Assembly (NCBI GenBank): GCA_963377175.1
Contig: CAUJNA010002735.1
Location: 413,501-477,500, forward strand
DNA length: 64,000 bases
From: Effrenium voratum
Taxonomy: Eukaryota > Sar > Dinophyceae > Suessiales > Symbiodiniaceae
Direction: 5' to 3'
Shown piece after piece: positions 48,792-61,365 of the stretch. Position 1 is the first letter of the stretch. Each line of letters starts with the position of its first letter. A model generated the notes under the pieces. That model ran no database searches. It was not told the DNA's origin and was given only the letters and a program-made list of their open reading frames with translations. A program made the position numbers and the translations under genes.

Positions 48792-51749
48792 GCCTTAGGA
48801 TATAGAAGTTCCAGTAAATATCTCTGTGCGAGCACAATTAATATATTGTTTGTCTTATTATTTGCCTCAGGAGTTCCTCCGTTCTCACATCCAGATGCCG
48901 ATATTTTGTGCGTTAGAAGCATGCGTGTTTCCAGCATGTACATACACTATTTTGAGGACTCTGTTTGTCAACTGAGAAGCCCATTTACTGTATGTGCCAT
49001 GGTTGGTGCTGTAATAAATAGGTCCCGCTGACCAACGGGCTTTGGTCGCCCCATGCTGGGAGTGGTCAAGCATGGGGACCTCTTCAGGTCCAGGTGTCAG
49101 ATTGTGCTCGCTGCAGGAGAGTCCTGTTGGAAGTTATCAAACCAGGCTCCAAACTAGGGTCCACCCAGCAAGGCCCCAGGATGCCAGCGGTGTGGGATTC
49201 CAGCAGCGTCTTAGTGTTGGGAGGGGCAGTGGGGCCTGTTTCAATCAAAGTGAAGAAGCGTTTGGTAGTTAACAGCAGCAAATAAGCAAATAACAATACA
49301 AAGCAATAGGAAACACCAACGCTACAAACAAAACACAAGCAAAAGCACAAGCAACAAACAAAATAATTGCCGGCCTTAAGGGCTTAGGCCCAAGGGGGTT
49401 GGGGTTTGCAATCCTTTTTTTTTTTCACCCAGACTGCAGATGCTGATTGCACGTGTTTGTTTTTTTGTTGAAACATACAATCATTCAACTTCTTTTCGTT
49501 TCACCTCCCCTTTGCTGAAGAGCGAGGATGTGGATGAAAACAACTTCCCTTTCTATACTTGATTTGTCTCTTTTCTTATCTGTAAGTTAATAATACTTAA
49601 AACGAAGAAGTTAGATTACAGTTAAGCCAGATAATTATCGTGCTTCGTACAGTCATGCATTTCTGCATGTCTTGTCTCGGTCAGCCTACGTCAAATCCAG
49701 GTAGGGAGATTAGGGCAGGAGGAACACTATTCATCACAAATATCATGCCATCAGAACTCCGAGAGTGAAGGGTCATGAGTCATAAGATAGAGGCAAAACC
49801 ATTCTAGGCTGTTTCTACTTATATTAGTTTCTTGGATGATGTTCTTCCTCACTCATGTCCATGCCAATCGGATGCAGGGGTTCTCTGTTCTTTCTGTTCG
49901 CCATTGACAACTTCTTAGTCTGTTCATGTCTTGTAAGTCCTCTCTTATTTGTGATGTGCTCGAAGCTGAAAGACAATATAGTCAAACACATCTCGCATGA
50001 CATATCGATTAACAGTTTAATTGGGAATGTTTTGTTTATCTGCGTTTCTCTCATGTTTCTTTCCTTTCACCTCACCTCTGCTCAAAGTCAGGATGTGAGG
50101 TGAGGGAATTGTGGATGGAAGGAATATGCATTACTTCTGTTTTTTTTGGTTGTCGTCTTCAAATTGAGCGTTGTCTTTTGCGCCCGCAGTTTGAAAGTAG
50201 TGCGGGAGAGCGTCAGTTTGAATATTCACCCTGCGTCAGTTTGAAGATTTGCTGGAAGAGACTTCTTTCGCGGAAGGTTCGGGGAAGCTTTGTGGTTTAT
50301 GCAGAGTTTTACTTTGTGAACAACCCTTTCGACAAAACTCGCAGAATAAAAGCTTCACAAGCATGTGCCGCGGTACGCGGAAAAAGATGTACTGAAGCCC
50401 GTGGAAGGAACCCTGCCCGTTGGGAAGAGTCCTAAGCTTAAATGTTCACTCAGGTGCAAAGGGAATAGAAACCAACGCTCCATTGTAGCTTCGCAAGTCT
50501 TAAACGGACGACGAAGTCTGACGACATATTAGAGTAGCACTTGGAAGCATGTCCCTTGCCGTCTCATGCTATTCATTACATTGGATAGAAAGAGGAACAA
50601 AATAGGACACGTATTTATTATTATGTTAAAGTAGACCAAAGCATTGACAACTGGGATTATGTTTCTCTTTTGTTTGCTTCATGAGGCCAAGAACACAGGG
50701 CCCTCCTGCCAGCCCAGCCTCCATGAGAGGTGCTCCACTCTGTCCCACAACTCTCTGTACCTACCCTTCACGCTCCGGATACGCCCCAAGCACAGCCTGA
50801 GGGGGTTAAGGTGACAGGCCCCTCTTGGGGTTCCAGTCAAAACAACGGAGGTTATGGATCTAAGGAGCTTCAGCTCAACCTCCTTATTGTTTTAGGGGCT
50901 GAACGTGTGGGAAATTTCTGGGCGGTCTTACACCGAAACAGGCGCCCGCACGGGAACGCCCATGTTTAGCAACCTGACGCTCTGAGTTGCCAGACTATCC
51001 TATTTGACAAGCAGCGATCTGGATATATACAGCCGGCTCTTCATGCAGATGACATGCCTCTTTTCAATCTGACTTAGGTCAAGCACCTGGGGGCCTTCTC
51101 TCACTGCTGGAGTCTTATAATTCTCTTCCAAGCCAGTTCAAACATCACTTTATGGATTCTCTGTCCAGAATTTCCCGTATGTGATGTTTTAACGGTATCA
51201 TCTCTGGCACCTTCGCTGACACCATGTTGCAGTGTTGCGAACTATAGCTGCAAACATCTCCCTGAAATCTTTAATACCCTTTGAAAACGGGTGCTGTACC
51301 CTAATTCAGGTCTCACGACTCACAACCAACCATGTTCTCAAATGGATGCTCCATGCACCCCGATAGTTGACTGACTTGACTGGGTCTATTGAAGTGACAT
51401 CCTCCAAGGGGTCCAAATAGCCCTAATGAAACATGGTTTCAAGCCCGCTCCACATGCTCACTTTGATAAGCTCAGGAATTCTGTCGTAAGTGGTCTTTGC
51501 TCCCATGCTAGTTGGTCGGAGGGTAGGTCATTTGGAGGTGTAGCTAGGAATTCCGCTTGAAGATTAGGGGCAGATATGCGTTTGTGTCAACATAGGGATT
51601 TGGATACGGACCACAATTGTGGTGGTCTTGTTGGTTTCACTTTCGCCAGCCTTATAAGGGTACCAAGCCACACACACACACCTACAACTATATACACTTA
51701 AGTGGTATGGCCCAGTCAGGCCCTTCCACCCCCTTTCCCGGTGGGCCAG

Positions 51750-51821
51750 GCTGCAGCCGCTCCTGGAGCGGTTTTCCCGGCAGGAGGAGCTTTTGGAGAT
51801 CCTGGCCGCTTTGGCGGAATG
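51750..51821 (+). CDS. candidate CBF5 tail exon, Ala/Gly-rich
   Basis: Bounded by CAG|G and a GC donor at 51822, phase 0-0, reading AAAAPGAVFPAGGAFGDPGR then FGGM. A second frame is also open and reads FSRQEELLEILAALAEWLAG before a stop at 51838-51840. So the coding frame is uncertain. The splice pattern matches the core CBF5 exons. Confidence 0.42.
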
Positions 51822-53207
51822 GCTTGCGGGTCTACCATAGACTAAATATGGCTCTGAATTTTAATTAGGGACCCTTTGGTGGACGCCATGTAGGTGGGGA
51901 TCCATGTCCACCAACCACTTCAAGAGGGGGTTCCCTAACAAAATTCGTAGCCATATGAAACAGATTCTGGAAGTATTTTCGTCTGTGTACCTCAGATGCA
52001 GGCCAATAATTTCTGCGTGGTCGTAGATTGAACAAGCCCACTTAAGGCTCAGTTACGCGCTGGGCCTTTGCACATGGCCACTGTGCTTCTGAGGCCGTAC
52101 AAGCAACTGCCGTATCGAACTATGGCGCAGGTTTAAGGTGCAAGTCTGGAAAAGCTTTGGGTCAGAAGGAAATGGAGCCCTTTGAGGTAAAGCTACAAGT
52201 GTTTTGAATTTCTGGTGATGATTGCATTTCACCTGTTGGATTTATAGTGAGATTTGAGGTCCAGGTCTGTTGTGTCGCTTCTCGCATCTAAATGAAGACA
52301 CCTTTAGCATGTCGAGGCATTGGTAGCATGTTTGGTGCAACAGTGTGCATTTAAGCTTAAGCAATGAGACTTACACGCAACAAAGCCAGATGCCAGAAGC
52401 CAATCCCCCAAGGAGCATTTTGTCAATCCTTTTGAGGAGACGCTTTTTATGTGCCCGCTTCTCCTCGGCTTTTTTTTCGCAAGTTTTTGCCATATGGCCT
52501 TCACAAGCTTTTAGTTCGGTCTCAAAGTCAGGAGGTCTTTTCTGAGTGGCGGGTGAAAGGAGACCAAAAGGATACCAACCGGTGTTGGGCCCGCCCTATG
52601 TTGAGACACACCCTTTCAACATCAGTCTATCGCCCTGTGACGCCTAGCGTCTCAAGAAGCCACGCGTCCCAAAATAAGGGTTTCTTGGAAGATCCCAGCC
52701 CAAGGTAAGGCACTTTGAGCGGCTTTGGGGGGTTCAACGGACCTCACCTACCTGGCTGGTTGCTAATACCAACCATGACTGGTTCATTTCAAAAAGAAGA
52801 AAACAGGGGATAGGTAGTTGTTAATTTTCTCCAGCAGCTGACAGCTTGAGAGCCTTGGGGTCTTTGCCCAGGCGCTGAAGTGGTTCGCAGCGGCTCTCAG
52901 GGAGGGTTTCAGAAGTGTGCGAAGGGGTTCCCGGGCTGTTCCGGCGGGATACCACCTGGGCTGCTTTGTCTTTCCAGGTACAAGCATAGAGATGCCATCC
53001 GGTACGCCATGGGGATGCCATCTCCCCTTGCACCAAAATGGTTCCAGAGTATTTCGCACACAGATTGCCATGGAACCCCGAAACTCTTTTCGGGAGCTTT
53101 AGTGAAGCACCATGTTCTTTCCAGACCCCCGGTTTGGACCCCAAGTTGGCAACGATTTCTCCCTTCGCCTGAAAAGACACAGTGCATCCGTCATTTCTGG
53201 CCATCAG

Positions 53208-53246
53208 GTTCGGGACATGCAGCTTCTGCTCCCGCCGATGCCAGAG
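53208..53246 (+). CDS. candidate tail exon, RD module 1
   Basis: CAG|G acceptor, GC donor at 53247, phase 0-0, encoding VRDMQLLLPPMPE. The first of five exons starting [AV]RD. Probably part of a C-terminal tail of CBF5. Confidence 0.45.
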
Positions 53247-54859
53247 GCTTGCCCGCCCCAGCTTCCGCGCGACTTGGGGCTTTTCAGGGCAAGGGAAACT
53301 CTTTTCCATGGTTGTTGTTGGGAAACATTTTACATGTTTGCTTATTGTGGTTTAGCGGGAAATCCCCAGTTAACTGCTAAATCAACCAAGTTTCGGGATG
53401 TCAACATTGTTTGGGAGTGTGATGGTTTGGCTCCGAATGAATTTGGCTGTCCAGTACCCCACAATCACACAATCACTGTTGGAATGATTAAAGCCCATGT
53501 GGTGCCCCTCTTGGGGTTATTCTCAAAGGAGGCCAACACGAAACACAAGGGCCCGCCATGCGGCCTGTGTTTTTGAAAGGCTGCGAACAAGGCATGCGCT
53601 GCATGCTGGAATAGGCACGGCAGAAGACCCAAAATAGAGAAAACGTTTACACAACAGAGCAATCCTTGAAGGAAACCAATTGGCCAACATTAGTCCTTAG
53701 ACAAAATATTAGGGTATGCCCCAAGCTTTTGTGTGGGAGTGTGATTTGTGTTTCCTTTGCTGTTGTTTTCCGAGGCTTTCTGCATTTTGTGATCTATGCT
53801 GTATGCATTTGTTGACCGGATCTGCATTGCATGGGTTTGATAAATTGCAGTACTCCATTCTTTGTCCTGCTGTGGCTATCGTGGTTGTGGACTGACAATA
53901 TGACCTTTGAGGATCTTCAGGACGTATGTGACGGTATGGTGTGTAGTAGAAACTTTCCCATGAGCTGTTTTTGCGTGCTTTTGGGCCTATCCGATTTGAT
54001 CCCATGGAAGACTGTTTGTGGATTATTTTATTGTTTTTTGTTTGTTGTTGTGCTGTGGTGTTAGACTTCTGTGCTCTTCACTTTATATGGTGCACTAGGT
54101 CTGGAAATGTGGAAGTGCACTGAACATCACAAAATACTGTAAGTTTCGCAATAGTAAAAGCTCATGCAAACATGCACTCTCACGGTCGACAGTCCATGTT
54201 ATGCAGGGTTGGGGACTATCAGAGTGCACTTGTTGTGCAGCTTTTAGTTGTCTTATGTATTGAAGCCTGCGCATGTTGTTTGCACTGGCTTTGTCACGCA
54301 TTGTTGTGCAATCGTAGCACTGTTTATCCGTTTACTTTATTTGGTAGGTTATTGTTCATCACTTAGTTGTTCTAACTGGCTTGTTGTTGTATGATTAATG
54401 ACTGTATGTTTTGTTTTTACTCATGCCAACCCAGTACTAGCATAACCATGTTTCCCCCTTAAACAACTAGACTTTGGCGGCAAAATCATCTCATCATTTT
54501 ACTTTGTTCTTAGCATACAACTTCCTTGCCTGACTAAACCAAAAGTGCGACAAGCAACTTGTAAACGTGTGATTCGGGCCATACTTTCAATCTTGACGTT
54601 TGTGAATGCGAGTGGGGTGACTTTTCCCTGGCGAGTTGTCTCTGGCTTATGTGGGAGGGACATGTGCCAGGGGGACGAGCCCATTTCGGTCCATAACCTT
54701 CTTGCTTGGGTTTTGATTGTGGCTCAGGCCAGGTCAACACGGCCTTGAGGAAATCTAGTAAGGTGCCGGGTCCAAGAGCTGGGGCAACAACCAGGAAACA
54801 ACTACGTACCTGCTTCCCAACGTGAGATAAATGCCTGGCAAATCAAGGTGGTCCTTCTG

Positions 54860-54880
54860 CCGACTCCATTTTGGCTCACA
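54860..54880 (+). other. possible spliced-leader relic
   Basis: Matches 16 of 21 positions of the conserved dinoflagellate spliced leader in one register, including an uninterrupted run CCATTTTGGCTCA. Such relics mark mRNAs that were reverse-transcribed and reinserted. A 51-codon frame begins 8 nt downstream. Confidence 0.45.
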
Positions 54881-54888
54881 ATTACGTC

Positions 54889-55044
54889 ATGCCTCCGAGA
54901 GAAGCTTACTACTCGTCGAGTGCCATAGAGTTCCGAATTTTGCGGAGGAAGGCCCTACATGAGCCATGGTCAAACATTTTTGGATCCTCAAGAGCCAACC
55001 AGAATTCGCGCGGGGATGGGTGTGACTCCAAATTACGTGGCTAG
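54889..55044 (+). CDS. 51-codon open frame behind the leader-like motif
   Basis: ATG to TAG without interruption, beginning MPPREAYYSSSAIEFRILRR. No family recognised. Its start 8 nt behind the spliced-leader-like motif suggests the 5' part of a retroposed mRNA, but the frame is short and could be chance. Confidence 0.3.
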   Translation: MPPREAYYSSSAIEFRILRRKALHEPWSNIFGSSRANQNSRGDGCDSKLRG

Positions 55045-55168
55045 GTTACACAGGTCTTAGTCTTTGGTTCTATTTACCAAGGTGCCATTTTGGCATTCAT
55101 TTGCTCGAGCCAGAGCCATTTCGGGCAGACGTCTTGCGAGGTTTGATTGCGACTCACCCGCGTTTCAG

Positions 55169-55252
55169 GCGCGGGACATCCAGCCCTGGCTTGGCGACGT
55201 GCCGCAAGAGGGCGATGTTCAGATTCCGGACGCGGGGCTTGTGCCTACCAAG
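55169..55252 (+). CDS. candidate tail exon, RD module 2
   Basis: TTTCAG|G acceptor, GC donor at 55253, phase 0-0. Encodes ARDIQPWLGDVPQEGDVQIP then DAGLVPTK. Shares ARD[IM] at the start, [ED][VI]Q[IM] in the middle and VPxK at the end with modules 3 and 4. Confidence 0.52.
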
Positions 55253-56534
55253 GCACCTCTTGGTGGCGTGTGTCAAGCCTCCTTGTGTGGGATGTGGGCA
55301 TGATCATGGTTCTCTTGATAGGAATGCATACCATGGTTGTCTAACATGCCAGTTAAAAACGTTGATGATTCTCCCTGCCAGCCCCAAGTAAAGGGGTCCT
55401 GTGACCCGGGCACATGTAGCGCATTGGTGAGTTATGAAAAGAAAACCTGCGCTCTCGCTGTGGCGCATAACTTAGTTCGGGGCGAACGCCGCTAAGATGG
55501 CAAGAAGGAGAAGCCACTGCGCTTTGGGGAACACGGGCAAAGGTGGAGCAGCCATGTTGGTTTTCACAAGTCTCAGCTTCCGTGATCCAGCTTCGCTGAA
55601 GCTTACCTGGTAACCCCTTCCATTCCAGGGCTAGATCGCCGACGTGTCGTTCCCGTTTCGGGTAAATCCAAACGACCAGGTTGATGAAGGGTTGATGGGG
55701 TGGGGGATTGCTGCAATGCGCTTCAGGAAGATTCTTTGGAGTAGTATGGTCCGGATCAATCCCCAATTTAAATGTGGAGTAGCTGTCAATGTGCAAATGG
55801 GCGCTACAAGCAGTTGACCCGTCTTTAGTGCAAGAGTCTTCCTTTCTGCTTGATAGCAGCCTTGCACATGTTTTCAAGGCAGGCAACCACTGGACTTAAG
55901 CCACGGTTAGCTACAGTTTTGTGTAGGAAGCGTCCAGATCAACTTTGCCTGCCCTTGAGCCAGTTCGCAAATTTGTGTGGCCAGATTTTATTGTTCAGAA
56001 CCTGCAACATTTGCCGAAGAAGAGCAACAACAAAAGTGTCACGAAATCTACTTGTTTGTTTCCTCCAAATCATGGAGACTTCTAGCTCAGCGGCTAAGAC
56101 ATTACGGCAGTTTCCGACCAATTTCCTTCGATTGCACAGGCTTCTAGGCGTTGATTTGGCATCGCCACACAATACATGCTATTTGTCAATCAGCTCTAGA
56201 ATCCGGCAAGGCATGTAGGAGTCAAGGTCTTGTCACCTTGTGGACATTTGCGTTGTACCCGAACTCAAACACACAATGTATTTATCTTCTTCAATATTGC
56301 AGTCAAACATGTAAAATGTTTGATTCCTTTGTTACAAGTGTATGTGTGCCTGGAGCCTCCACTGCCTGAAATATGGAAGCACCAGCCTGGCGGAAACTAG
56401 ATCATGTGAATGATGTCCACCAACGGGTCCAGTTCCCAGTTGACATGCATCCCATAGTCTCCAACACCTTTCACATCGCAAAATGTACTCATGGGTCATG
56501 ACAGGCCACAAGTCATGCGAGCGACCTGGGCCAG

Positions 56535-56600
56535 GCGCGGGACATGGAGTTGCCCCTAGAGGCCGACATTCAGATGAACGCAGAGCCAGTGCCCGCAAAG
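56535..56600 (+). CDS. candidate tail exon, RD module 3
   Basis: CAG|G acceptor, GC donor at 56601, phase 0-0. Encodes ARDMELPLEADIQMNAEPVP then AK. Closest relative is module 4, 3.66 kb downstream; their downstream flanks are also related. Confidence 0.55.
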
Positions 56601-56869
56601 GCGCCACAGCACCAATCTAGGGCGATGAAAGGGGAACCGAGTGTCCATACGTTTTCGGGGTCCTTTATTGATCGAACCATCTATGTTGCAAGTCTTTTTT
56701 CCGGAGTTTCGCAAGCCTCAAAGCGTCCGGGATGTTTGAAAGGGATTGGGCTCCTAGTCAATTGCACTACCTGTTTAAAGGTTGGCGAATAAAATCATCA
56801 TGGTCCGGAATCGGACAACTTGTGTGCGTTGGTCCATCTTCAGCTAACTGCTTTGACATTACACATGAC

Positions 56870-57015
56870 GGTACGTAAGATTCGAACTTAGCTTAAGAGT
56901 TGTATTGACCAACGCGAAACCAAGGGAATCGGGCCCCACTGAAGGTTTGACAGGGGGCAGGCTAGCCCCGCTTCATTGGTGATTTATATCGGTGGTTTGG
57001 GGATTTGACCCCTTG
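56870..57015 (+). repeat. duplicated flank of RD module 3
   Basis: Related to 60670-60805. Shared: TTGTATTGACCAA/TTGCATTGACCAA, GGGAATCGGGCCC, GCTTCATT-GTGAT, GGTGGTTTGG/AGTGGTTTGG. Both lie downstream of an RD module. Confidence 0.75.
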
Positions 57016-57039
57016 TTCTTGTCATATAATTATTTGGGG

Positions 57040-57530
57040 CGCCCCCCTCCAGGGGTGCCCCCCTCCTTTGCGTTTCACAGGCACACCAACAAGCTTCTAT
57101 TTGCGCGCAATTTGCTTGCAAACAGCAAACTATGAGCGCGGCCTGGAAGTACTGCTAATAACACGCTAACAGCAAGCTATTTGTCATTTGGTTCCATTAG
57201 TACGCTCACACCGCAAAACGGGCCCACACAGTTTTGGCCTGTGTACTGAGGAACACAGCCATGCAGCGAAGAGGAGTTTGAAAAGTCTGAAGGGAGGCAT
57301 GTTCGAAACATATACCACGCTGCTCTTCTGCACCCAAACTAACTTGTGTGTTTGGCCTCTGGCTTTCCATTCCGAATATAAACGAGCATTGCCTCCTGAA
57401 AATGAGTGGGCCACAGGAGGCTGAGGAGTGAGCCTCAAATTGACAAACCACCCAGTTGGCACTATTAGGCAGCTATTAGCTTGCTAGTGGCAAGCTAATA
57501 GGGGGGGGTGCCCCTGTACTCAGGGAGGGT
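57040..57530. mobile_element. possible element with inverted G/C-rich ends
   Basis: CAGGGGTGCCCCCCT near 57052 faces GGGGGGGTGCCCCTG near 57503 in inverse orientation (12 of 15 positions pair). AGCTATT/GCTAATA motifs lie just inside both ends. No transposase seen; the interior open frame is not recognised. Confidence 0.35.
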
Positions 57531-58149
57531 GCGCAGTTTTCCTTCAACACGGTAAATTGAACCTTCTTGAATCGCGTAGAAATGGTTTTGGTGCCCGTGC
57601 GCTTGATTCTTCGCTTTTGGCTTTTGGTGAAATATGGAAAGACCAGTGAGACTGGTTGGGGCCCCTCAGCGAAATGCGTTTCCTGTCGTTTAGGCCGGGC
57701 AGATTGAAAATCAATCGAAGTGATTTCGGTTGACTACAGGTTTTCTCGCAAACACATGTCTTTTCAAAGTGAGAGTGGTGAACGCAAAACCTCTGGCTCT
57801 GGGGCCGAGGGGGGGGGCACGCATCGCGGGTGGCACCTCAAATATTTGTATGATCTTGGTGAGAGTAAGTGGAAAATCATCCCCCCCAACCCTGCCACTT
57901 AAGGGTAAGTTGGTGGTAGTCTTAAAGACCGCAATGGTTATAGTTCTTTCGCAGTCCTGCGTTTTGCCTCAGCAAACAACGAGTACTGCTTGCCGCATTC
58001 TACTGATTGTCGAGCACACAAATGGGTGACTTCGCCTGGCTCGGCACCTGTCAACTTGGGTATCCAATATAGGCCGTGCCTGTCAGGCCGAGGAGGACGG
58101 TTAGAACACATAAATATGTCAGAAACCAATGTCCCCAACCCTGCGTTTT

Positions 58150-58345
58150 CGGGGGCGAACCAAAACTCAAAAAACCTCGAGAAAACAAATATCACCAAAA
58201 ACAAACAAACCTAATGCGCCTCACATATGAGGGAAATGTGTTTGTATGACGGGGGAGAGCCAAAGCTCAAAAAATATTGCAAACACCTTGAGAAAACCAA
58301 ACAAACAGATATGAGGGAAATGTCTTGGTATGACGGGCTTGCCTT
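58150..58345 (+). repeat. 85-nt tandem duplication
   Basis: ATATGAGGGAAATGT and GTATGACGGG recur about 85 nt apart, as do CCAAA-CTCAAAAAA and GAGAAAAC. Confidence 0.85.
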
Positions 58346-58579
58346 GCCAAAAGTAGTTGTCTGGAGGTTTGTGTTTTGTTGTTGTTGTTGTCGTTTTTTT
58401 CGTTTTCACGAGTCGTTTGATACCCTGCCACAGATTATTGACAGGGCGCTCAGATTTTGGACCCAGCACCGAGATGCAGATCATGGAAGCAGTCTGAAAG
58501 CACACTGCGCAGTGTGTTTGCCAAAGATATTATTCTTGGAAAGTGAAGATATGCTGGGTTAATTGGTGAGAGGGGGGGG

Positions 58580-59475
58580 GAGGATGCCAATTTTTATCTG
58601 ACCTATGACCTTTCCATCCCTTGCCTACATCAGTCTCTCTGTCATCTCTATCGCTAACCCGCTTCTCAGAGATACCTTCTGCAGCTAATAATGGGCCAGC
58701 GGCAACGCTCACCGATTTCAATCCTCTATCTTACCCCTCTGTTCTCCCTTTCATCTCTATTCCTCACCACCTACAGCTTCCTTGAAGATGAGACGGGGGT
58801 GGAGGGCGGGGCAAGAGATGAGAGAAGGGAAGAGGATGGATAGCCATCCAACCATCTTGTTTTCTTAGTCATGTCTTAGAATCCAATTGTCTTTCATGTC
58901 ATCTGGGTTCTTCATTATCATTCTCTTTCCTATCTCTTCACGTTTCTTCTTTCCTAGCCGTTGCAACGGTGAGAATGGAAAGGAGAAAGGAAATGAGATA
59001 GGAAAGTGATTAGGTAAGAGGTGACAAGAGGAAATCCCACCCGCTGGCCCGTTCTTTCCAGCAGTTACAAATGAATTCCTCTTCCTTCACCTCTATTCAG
59101 CTTCTCTTTCCCAATCTCTTCCCCAATTCTAAGTTACTTTGGGAAAGGGGGGAGGTCAAGAGAAGGGATGTGAGGGAAAGCTAGACGGGCTGGAATGTTT
59201 GGTCTCACCGTTCACTCTCCATCTCTTTCCCAATCATCTTGACCTGTCATTCCAATTCTCTTTTGTAATCTTGGGAGTGACATGCGAGGTAAGAATGGAG
59301 AAAGGGAATGCAAGATATTTTCCTGTTTTATATCTCTTGGAACTTGGAAATGCTTTTATGATAGTAGCATCTCTTTCCCTTTCTCTTCCTTGCTTGTCCT
59401 GTCTCTTCGCTCACTTCTTCACTCATCATCACCTGCAAGCGAGAGAAAGGAGATTGGGAAGGGTGAGGGAAGTGG
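58580..59475 (-). repeat. inverted partial copy of the purine-rich array
   Basis: ATCATCACCTGCAAGC at 59425-59440 is the reverse complement of the array landmark. CTTGCCTACATCAGTCTCTC near 58620 is the reverse complement of a stretch near 20200. Units are in the order expected for an inverted copy. About 40 kb from the array. Confidence 0.85.
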
Positions 59476-59682
59476 GTGGGGCAGTGCGCTACGGGATTGT
59501 CGTGGGCGCTAGGTCGCGCATGGGAAAGGTGGTGATGTTGAAGATGCCCCGCGGTTGCTCAGGAGTGTAAACTGCATTAATGGGCCTGCAAGTGAGCGCC
59601 TCCACCACCTCTTTGAGGTCATCATAAGTCATGTTCCCGGCTTCCAAGGTTTGCGGGCGACAGGAATGGCAGGCAAAGGTAA

Positions 59683-59800
59683 AGAAGGCTGCGAGGCAAC
59701 AACAGGCGCTGCCAGATGAGGATGCAAGAGTGCAAATGACAGATGCAGATGCCAGATGCAGTGCCAGATGCAGATGCAAGGGTGCAAATAACAGGTGGGA
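59683..59800 (+). repeat. GCCAGATGCAGATGCA minisatellite
   Basis: Degenerate repeats of CAGATGCAGATGC and GTGCAAAT units. Confidence 0.85.
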
Positions 59801-60190
59801 ATGGCAAGGCAAACGGGGCAAACGACCAGATCAAATACTGAATGGCCTTATCGTGCTACGCGCCATGAACTTGGAAAGCAATCAGCAATTGCAAAAGCCA
59901 AGGTTCCCATCGCTGCGCTTCTTATGCTTCTGACCCCCAACAAACACCTCTTGTGATATAGCAAAAAACAGCATGTTTTTTTTTTTTTTTTCTTTCTTTA
60001 CGTAAAACGCAGGGCTGGGGACATTGGCCTCTGAAATCTATTCATTGAAGTATTGACTTGTACATTTGCGGTAGCTGTTTGTCGCTACACTAAGCTGAAA
60101 ATTGCAGCCAGGGAATTCGGGCCCCGAGGTTCCCATGTCACACACAGACATCGCATCAGCTGGGCTCATCCAGCGGTGGACAGCCCGCAG

Positions 60191-60259
60191 GCTCGGGACA
60201 TGGAGCTGCCCCTAGTGGAGGCCGAAGTTCAGATTGAAGCGGAGCTGGTGCCCGAGAAG
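60191..60259 (+). CDS. candidate tail exon, RD module 4
   Basis: CAG|G acceptor, GC donor at 60260, phase 0-0. Encodes ARDMELPLVEAEVQIEAELV then PEK. One codon longer than module 3. Confidence 0.55.
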
Positions 60260-60669
60260 GCGCCAAGTTGCTGGCCATGAGGGACTGAGTCAAGGATTGG
60301 TACCTAGTTGCCCCTGGCGGAAAAGTTTCACAAGGTTTGAGCGTTGACCAAGAGACGTCCCTCTTCCGACTGGTTCGCCGTTCTCAGCTGTCAGAAAGTC
60401 CTTCGAGTCCCACCCGGCCTTGCAGCCGGGCCTTGCCCTCAACTCAATGGGAACCATTCGGGTCCTGAACTCCTGGAAGAGTTACGCGTGGTGGTCAGAC
60501 TTCAACTCATCCTTTGGGAGCATCAAGGCATCTTTGCCCGGGACTAAAATGTTGGTAGAAAAGGTTCGAACCCTACGTTTATGAATGAACCTCAACCAAG
60601 GAACAGGATGCCGTTTCAGGGGTTCTCATGTTTGACCGAACTGGAAGGCTTAAGGCTGGTGATTGGACC

Positions 60670-60805
60670 CGGGCAATGGGTTGCATTGACCAAGGGAAAC
60701 GAAGGGGAATCGGGCCCTGTGTTATGGACGATCTTTCATGACATCAGTACCCTTGCTTCATTTGTGATGTAGATCAGTGGTTTGGCGATTGGAGCCCATT
60801 GGCCC
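60670..60805 (+). repeat. duplicated flank of RD module 4
   Basis: Counterpart of 56870-57015. Together with the modules this indicates a tandem segmental duplication with a period of about 3.7 kb. Confidence 0.75.
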
Positions 60806-61365
60806 TTGTTCTTGGTGAGGGCAAAAGGGACAACCACCCTCACACGTAAGCTGATCAATGGGCGGTCTGGGCGCGATCAATGGAAACCCTCTTGTGCACA
60901 TTATTTGGTCCCAATGAGTGGAAAGCACAGCCCGAGGCCTCGGGTTCCCAAAAAAAATGTGAGACTGTACATGCAAAGAGATTCATTCAACACGGGTCAA
61001 AGTGCATTGCTAGGTGCCCTAGGGTCTCCTCACACGCTTTTGCGCTGTGTTGGGTTCCACCAAACGTGGTGAAAGATAAACAGGTCACTGGTTCGGTCGG
61101 AGTGGTTCGGTCAAGCCGCTTACCCGGAATTCGCTGCGAGTCTGCCCTACACAAGCTTGTATAGATGATGAATGCCCGACCGGGGGGGTTTGAGTGGACA
61201 CTGTTCGGAGGTATACATCCCACCGAATATCAACTTCAATCTATGACATCGGCAAAATATCCTCTAAAAGGAGATTCCTTGTTTTGTCTGGGATGGCATT
61301 TTGGGGTTCCTTCTGTGAATCTGGGGAGAGGCAGGGTCACTGCCACTGGCCTGAGCTTCTGGTAG

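Larger units (their letters stand above)
46501..58579. other. long interval with only short exon candidates
   Basis: Apart from the listed tail candidates, no gene is recognised. A motif near 49497 (TTTCACCTCCCCTTTGCTG) recurs near 50061. 49560-50100 is AT-rich. 50700-51650 shows no repeat or family I can name. Confidence 0.5.
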
